DNA from: Streptomyces sp. Edi2
GTDB lineage: Bacteria; Actinomycetota; Actinomycetes; Streptomycetales; Streptomycetaceae
Assembly: GCF_040253635.1 (NCBI RefSeq)
Contig: NZ_JBEJGX010000003.1
Coordinates: 5,729,501 to 5,793,500 of the forward strand
Direction: 5' to 3'
Length of the DNA: 64,000 bases
Within the stretch, counting starts at the first letter, position 1. Each line of letters opens with the position of its first letter. The position numbers and the translations under genes are program-made. This document shows, piece after piece, positions 60,457 to 64,000 of the stretch. A model generated the notes under the pieces. The model did no database searches and had not been told where the DNA came from. It saw nothing but the letters and a program-made list of their open reading frames with translations.

Positions 60457-62457
60457 TTGTCGCACTTCACGCGCTCTGACCAACTGCCACAGGAGAAGAA
60501 GGCACCCCCGACCGGGGACTTGCCGCACGACGGCCCCCACAGCCCCAACGGCCCCCCGGAGCACGCACGGGATGCCAGGGACGCGCCGGATGCCGTGGCC
60601 ACGCCAGATGCCGCCGCCCGGGCTGCCGTGCCCGCGCCGGACACCACGGCCACGGCATCGGAACAGAAGTCCGCCCCGGAACAGAAGTCCGCCCCGGAAG
60701 AGAAGTCCACTCCGGCCAGGCCCACGGACCACGCCACCACCCCGGACAAAGCCACCGACCACGCCCCCCTCCCCACCCACGGCTGGCGCGCCCGCCACCC
60801 GGCCGTGGCGCGGGCAGCAGCATGGACCACCACCGTCCTGGCCGCCGCCCTGGTGCTCGTCACCCTCCTCCTGCCGAACGACCCCAACCGCCTCACCCTC
60901 GCCGAATTCGTCCGCATACCGGTGGAGGGGATAGCCGGCGCCGCCCTGCTGCTCCTCCTGCCACAGAGGGCACGGCGGTGGGCCGCGGTGCTCGCGGGAG
61001 TCGTGCTCGGCCTGCTGACCCTCCTGGACCTCCTCGACATCGGCTTCGTCGAGGTGCTGGGCCGAGGGTTCAACGTGGTGTTCGACTGGGCCCTGCTCGG
61101 CGACGGCGCCTCCTTCCTCCAGGACTCCATAGGCCGGACGGGCACGATCGGAGTCGAGATCGCGGCCGTACTCCTCGTCCTCGCCCTGCTCGTTCTCCCC
61201 GCACTGGCGGTCGTCCGGCTCAGCAACCTCATGGCCCGACACGCCACCAGGACGGCCGGCACCACCCTCGTCCTCGGTACCGCCTGGGCCCTCTCCGCGG
61301 CCCTCGGCCTGCAGATCGCCGGTGCGCCGGTCGCCTCCCGCAGCACCTCCGACCTCGTCCAGGCTCGTATGGACGGCGTGAGCGCGACCCTGAAGGACGA
61401 GCGGGCATTCGCCAAGGAAGCGGCGAGCGACCCTTACCACCACACCCCGGGAAGCAACCTGCTCACCGGGCTGCGCGGCAAGGACGTCATCTTCACCTTC
61501 ATAGAGAGCTACGGACGCAGCGCCGTCCAGGACAGGCTGATGGCTCCGGGCGTCGACGCCACGCTCGCAAAGGGGACCGAACGGCTGCGGGCGGCCGGCT
61601 ACTCCGCCCGCAGCGGCTGGCTCACCTCGGCGACGTACGGCGGCGGCAGCTGGCTGGGCCACTCCACCTTCCTGTCCGGCCTGTGGATCGACAACCAGCA
61701 GCGCTACCGCACCGTCACCGCGGGCGATCACCTGACCCTCACCAGCGCCTTCAAGCGCACCGGAGCCTGGCGCACCGTCGGCATCATGCCCGGCGTCACC
61801 AAGAGCTGGCCGGAGGGCAAGTTCTACGGCCTCGACCACATCTACGACTCCCGGGAGCTCGGCTACAAGGGACCCAAGTTCAGCTGGTCGACCATGCCCG
61901 ACCAGTACAGCCTCGCCGCCTTCGAGCGCCTGGAGCACGGCAAACCGCACGACAAGCCTCTGATGTCCGAGATCATCCTGACCTCCAGCCACAACCCCTG
62001 GGCGCCCCTCCCCAAGACGATCGGCTGGGACAAGGTCGGCGACGGCTCCGTCTACAACGGCATCGAGAAGGCCGGCAAGCGCCCCGTGGACGTGTGGCAG
62101 CAGACCGACAAGGTGCGCACCGAGTACGGCAAGTCCATCCAGTACTCCCTGAACAGCCTCATCTCGTACGTCGAGAAGTACGGCAACAAGAACACCGTGC
62201 TCGTTTTCCTCGGCGACCACCAGCCGGTCGCCAAGGTCTCCGGCGACCACGCCAGCAGGGACGTCCCGGTCGCGATCGTCGCCCATGACCCCGACGTCCT
62301 GAAGCGCATCTCCGACTGGCACTGGACGCCCAGCCTCAACCCCGGCCACAAAGCCCCGGTCTGGCGGATGGACACCTTCCGCGACCGCTTCCTGAAGGCC
62401 TACGGCTCACACCCCGGCCCCGCCACCACACCTCCGGCCTCCCACACCGGCCGCTGA
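60457..62457 (+). CDS. LtaS-like membrane sulfatase/phosphoglycerol transferase-type protein
   Basis: 666 residues from TTG 60457 with GGAAGGA upstream. A long disordered N-terminus with EQKSAPEQKSAPEEKS repeats, about five membrane segments (123-285) and an extracellular alkaline-phosphatase-superfamily domain: VIFTFIESYGRSAVQ (nucleophile region), GGGSWLGHSTFLSG, LVFLGDHQPV (metal-binding DH) and a second metal site region. The fold suits transfer or hydrolysis of phosphodiesters on wall polymers. The exact reaction is unknown. Confidence 0.82.
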   Translation: MSHFTRSDQLPQEKKAPPTGDLPHDGPHSPNGPPEHARDARDAPDAVATPDAAARAAVPAPDTTATASEQKSAPEQKSAPEEKSTPARPTDHATTPDKATDHAPLPTHGWRARHPAVARAAAWTTTVLAAALVLVTLLLPNDPNRLTLAEFVRIPVEGIAGAALLLLLPQRARRWAAVLAGVVLGLLTLLDLLDIGFVEVLGRGFNVVFDWALLGDGASFLQDSIGRTGTIGVEIAAVLLVLALLVLPALAVVRLSNLMARHATRTAGTTLVLGTAWALSAALGLQIAGAPVASRSTSDLVQARMDGVSATLKDERAFAKEAASDPYHHTPGSNLLTGLRGKDVIFTFIESYGRSAVQDRLMAPGVDATLAKGTERLRAAGYSARSGWLTSATYGGGSWLGHSTFLSGLWIDNQQRYRTVTAGDHLTLTSAFKRTGAWRTVGIMPGVTKSWPEGKFYGLDHIYDSRELGYKGPKFSWSTMPDQYSLAAFERLEHGKPHDKPLMSEIILTSSHNPWAPLPKTIGWDKVGDGSVYNGIEKAGKRPVDVWQQTDKVRTEYGKSIQYSLNSLISYVEKYGNKNTVLVFLGDHQPVAKVSGDHASRDVPVAIVAHDPDVLKRISDWHWTPSLNPGHKAPVWRMDTFRDRFLKAYGSHPGPATTPPASHTGR

Positions 62458-62476
62458 TGCCTGCTGCCAACTGCCC

Positions 62477-63379
62477 TCAAACGCTCTCCGGCACCCGGGG
62501 CTCACCACGGAAAACCTGCGCGGTATGCCAGGTGATGTAGTCGGGGGCGACCTCTGCGCTGCCCCGCTGCGGCCCGACCACGGCCTGTCCGGAGAGGCCG
62601 AGCACGTGCTCGCGCGCGGCCCGGCTGTGCCCGATGAACTCCTGGGAGACCGTGATCCGCCGGCCGGGATCCAGGCCCAGCACCCCTCTGTCGAACAGCT
62701 TGTGGTGCAGTGAGCACAGGCACAGACAGTTGGCGAGTTCATCGGGCCCGCGGAAGGCCCACCATTGGACGTGGGCGGCCTCCAGCCCGACCGGCACCCG
62801 GCCGATCGAACCGTCGAAGCCGCAGAAGGCGCACCGGTATTCGTAGGCGATGAGCACCCGCCTGCGCAGCTCGGCCGCCCGCCGACGCCCCGGGACCGTC
62901 CCGGAGGCGACCGGTATCCCCTCCGCCGTCTCCAGGTCGAGCCCCACGGCCGCGGCGATGTCCGGATGGGCCGACGGCGGGAAGTGCCGGTCCAGCAGCA
63001 GTTGGGCCAACTGCCCGAGCAACGCCGGATCAGCCGCGAGCGCACCGCGCAGCCCCGCGGCCAGCCGCCCCCGCGCCCCGCTCTCCCGCAGCGCCCGCAC
63101 CCCTGTCCCCGGACTGCCGTCCCCGCTGTCGGTACGCACCTCCCACACCCCGTCACTGACGAGATGGTGGAACGGATAGGAGGGCGACGTCCGGTGCGTG
63201 GGGCCGTAATCCCGCAGCAGCTCGCTCAGCTCGTGCTCGATCTCGGAGTAGCGCATCGGCTGCTGCGGCACATGCTGAAACCGCCCCAACGCATAGAGCA
63301 TCAGCAACGGCTTGTGCGGCGCCCGCGCTCCGTTCTGCGCCCACTGCCGCAGATTCCCCACCCGCTCCACCCAATCCAT
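62477..63379 (-). CDS. SBD-HNH restriction endonuclease (type IV, phosphorothioated-DNA type)
   Basis: 300 residues. The N-terminal sulfur-binding-domain pattern is visible: RAPHKPLLMLYALGRFQ (19-35), SYPFHHLVSDGVWEV (67-81). The C-terminal HNH domain is CAFCGFDGSIGRVPVGLEAAHVQWWAFRGPDELANCLCLCSLHHKLFDRGVL with C183/C186 and H203, H225 or H226. Relatives such as ScoMcrA cut near phosphorothioate-modified or methylated DNA. No dnd genes are in the window, consistent with a solitary defence gene. A hexanucleotide array lies 35 bases upstream of its start. Confidence 0.87.
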   Translation of the reverse strand: MDWVERVGNLRQWAQNGARAPHKPLLMLYALGRFQHVPQQPMRYSEIEHELSELLRDYGPTHRTSPSYPFHHLVSDGVWEVRTDSGDGSPGTGVRALRESGARGRLAAGLRGALAADPALLGQLAQLLLDRHFPPSAHPDIAAAVGLDLETAEGIPVASGTVPGRRRAAELRRRVLIAYEYRCAFCGFDGSIGRVPVGLEAAHVQWWAFRGPDELANCLCLCSLHHKLFDRGVLGLDPGRRITVSQEFIGHSRAAREHVLGLSGQAVVGPQRGSAEVAPDYITWHTAQVFRGEPRVPESV

Positions 63380-63414
63380 AACAGGACTCTAGGCCGAGGC
63401 CCCCACGCCAACCA

Positions 63415-63513
63415 TGGAGACGGAGACGGAGACGGAGACGGAGAGGGGGATGGAGACGGAGACGGGGACGGAGACGGGGATGGAGACGGGGATGGAGATG
63501 GAGACGGGGACGG
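63415..63513. repeat. GGAGAC hexanucleotide tandem array
   Basis: About 16 units of GGAGAC with GGGGAC/GGGGAT/GGAGAT variants, all on a 6-base period, between the divergent endonuclease and GNAT genes. Confidence 0.92.
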
Positions 63514-63589
63514 GAACAACTCGGAGGCCATCTCACGCGACGCGACAACCACTTGGAAAACCCAAGCACCATGAATACGCTGTGCCCTC

Positions 63590-63964
63590 ATGATCACGAG
63601 CGGTGAAAACCACGGGTACGAGCTCTCTATGGACCCGGATCGCCTCGACGTGGAACTAGTGCACCGATGGCTCTCGACGGACGCGTTCTGGGCCCTGGGG
63701 CGCACCCGGGAAACCGTCGAAGAGTCGGTGCGCGGCTCGCTGAACTTCGCCCTCTACGACGCCGGCGGCAACCAGGCCGCTTATGCTCGCGTGGTCACGG
63801 GACTTGGGACGTGGCTTGCGACAGCAGTTCGCGACCACCTTGCCCCCTACCGGCTCAAGCGCGTTCTCCTGTCGACCCTGGACGCGCACCAGGTCTACGC
63901 GAAGGCCGGATTCGTCCCGGTCCCGAACCCCGAGAACTTCATGATCCTCAACGCCGAGGGGTGA
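63590..63964 (+). pseudogene. GNAT N-acetyltransferase with an internal deletion
   Basis: 124 residues from ATG 63590. The start (YELSMDPDRLDVELVHRWLSTDAFWALGRTRETVEESVRGSLNFALYD) and the end (LGTWLATAVRDHLAPYRLKRVLLSTLDAHQVYAKAGFVPVPNPENFMIL) belong to one well-known Streptomyces GNAT family, but AAYARVVT (63-70) joins directly to GLGTWL. The usual beta4 strand and most of the acetyl-CoA loop (about 20 residues) are missing, in frame. Likely inactive. TACGCT eight bases before ATG fits a leaderless promoter. Confidence 0.72.
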
Positions 63965-64000
63965 GGGGAGCGAACAGTCTGCGGTAACAAATGAGAGCGC

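Noticed and set aside
60187..62349. A 720-codon minus-strand open frame opposite the sulfatase gene
   Set aside because: Its composition (Gly/Val/Asp-rich with no motif) is the typical antisense shadow of a high-GC gene; the + strand frame has membrane and catalytic motifs.
63415..63513. GGAGAC array as a CRISPR or coding repeat
   Set aside because: Six-base period without spacers; neither flanking gene extends into it in a sensible frame.
1..64000. tRNA, rRNA, riboswitch or biosynthetic gene cluster
   Set aside because: No cloverleaf, rRNA or known riboswitch core was recognised, and no PKS, NRPS, terpene or RiPP core enzymes are present. A covariance-model search would be decisive for small RNAs.

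Overview
The window is high-GC actinobacterial DNA with strong third-position G/C bias, many GTG and a few TTG starts, class-E sortase-type and secreted proteins, and a gene order matching the core chromosome of a Streptomyces. From memory, the deoA - add - afsQ2/afsQ1/sigQ - deoC - phosphosugar mutase - purine nucleoside phosphorylase - lpd - deoR - accA2 - maf - pccE/pccB - birA - cya - ech - GGDEF - hutH order follows S. coelicolor SCO4899 to about SCO4940. No rRNA, tRNA, CRISPR array or prophage was recognised.

Layout. 0-1 kb: the right end of an IS200/IS605-type element (TnpB tail) that cuts into a protein-isoaspartate-type methyltransferase. 1.2-10.3 kb: a small regulator/membrane-protein operon, deoA, a Uma2 nuclease-like gene, a divergent MFS/LysR pair, a hydrolase-fold protein, add, a small secreted protein, PspC and VanZ proteins. 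10.4-14.7 kb: the afsQ1/afsQ2/lipoprotein operon divergent from sigQ, with an AfsQ1-type box between them. 14.9-27.6 kb: kinase, small secreted protein, two aldehyde dehydrogenase-family genes plus deoC, PH-like membrane protein, phosphosugar mutase, purine nucleoside phosphorylase, a gamma-glutamylcyclotransferase-like gene, an Lpd-like flavoprotein and a DeoR regulator. 27.6-31.5 kb: a TetR regulator, an unrecognised membrane protein and an esterase, which look like an accessory insert. 31.6-46.3 kb: acyl-CoA carboxylase parts (accA2, pccE, pccB, birA) surrounding a pseudokinase/kinase cluster, DJ-1/PfpI, Maf and a PBP. 46.3-49.6 kb: adenylate cyclase and enoyl-CoA hydratase between two long inverted repeats. 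49.8-64 kb: diguanylate cyclase, hutH, a sortase substrate, an L,D-transpeptidase, a DUF2786 protein, a NarL-type two-component system with a small membrane protein, an LtaS-like sulfatase, an SBD-HNH (phosphorothioate-type) endonuclease and a damaged GNAT gene.

Working together. deoA, add, deoC, pnp and probably the mutase form a nucleoside salvage/catabolism set. Three of them (add, deoC, pnp) carry the same perfect 12-bp palindrome, CTACGCGCGTAG, at their promoters and deoA carries a two-mismatch version, pointing to one regulon; the DeoR-family protein in the window is an obvious candidate regulator but this is inference. accA2, pccB, pccE and birA supply biotin carboxylase/BCCP, carboxyltransferase, epsilon subunit and biotin ligase of one carboxylase system. 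cya and the GGDEF protein place cAMP and c-di-GMP synthesis within 4 kb of each other.

Most notable signals: the shared nucleoside operator; the roughly 400-bp inverted repeats around cya/ech; a precise IS insertion in a SAM-binding motif; an in-frame repeat insertion inside deoC; a pseudokinase followed by two kinase/beta-propeller genes; a perfect 44-bp palindrome upstream of a 42-residue membrane protein; and a recurring architecture in which a -10 hexamer lies 6-8 nt from the start codon (likely leaderless mRNAs).
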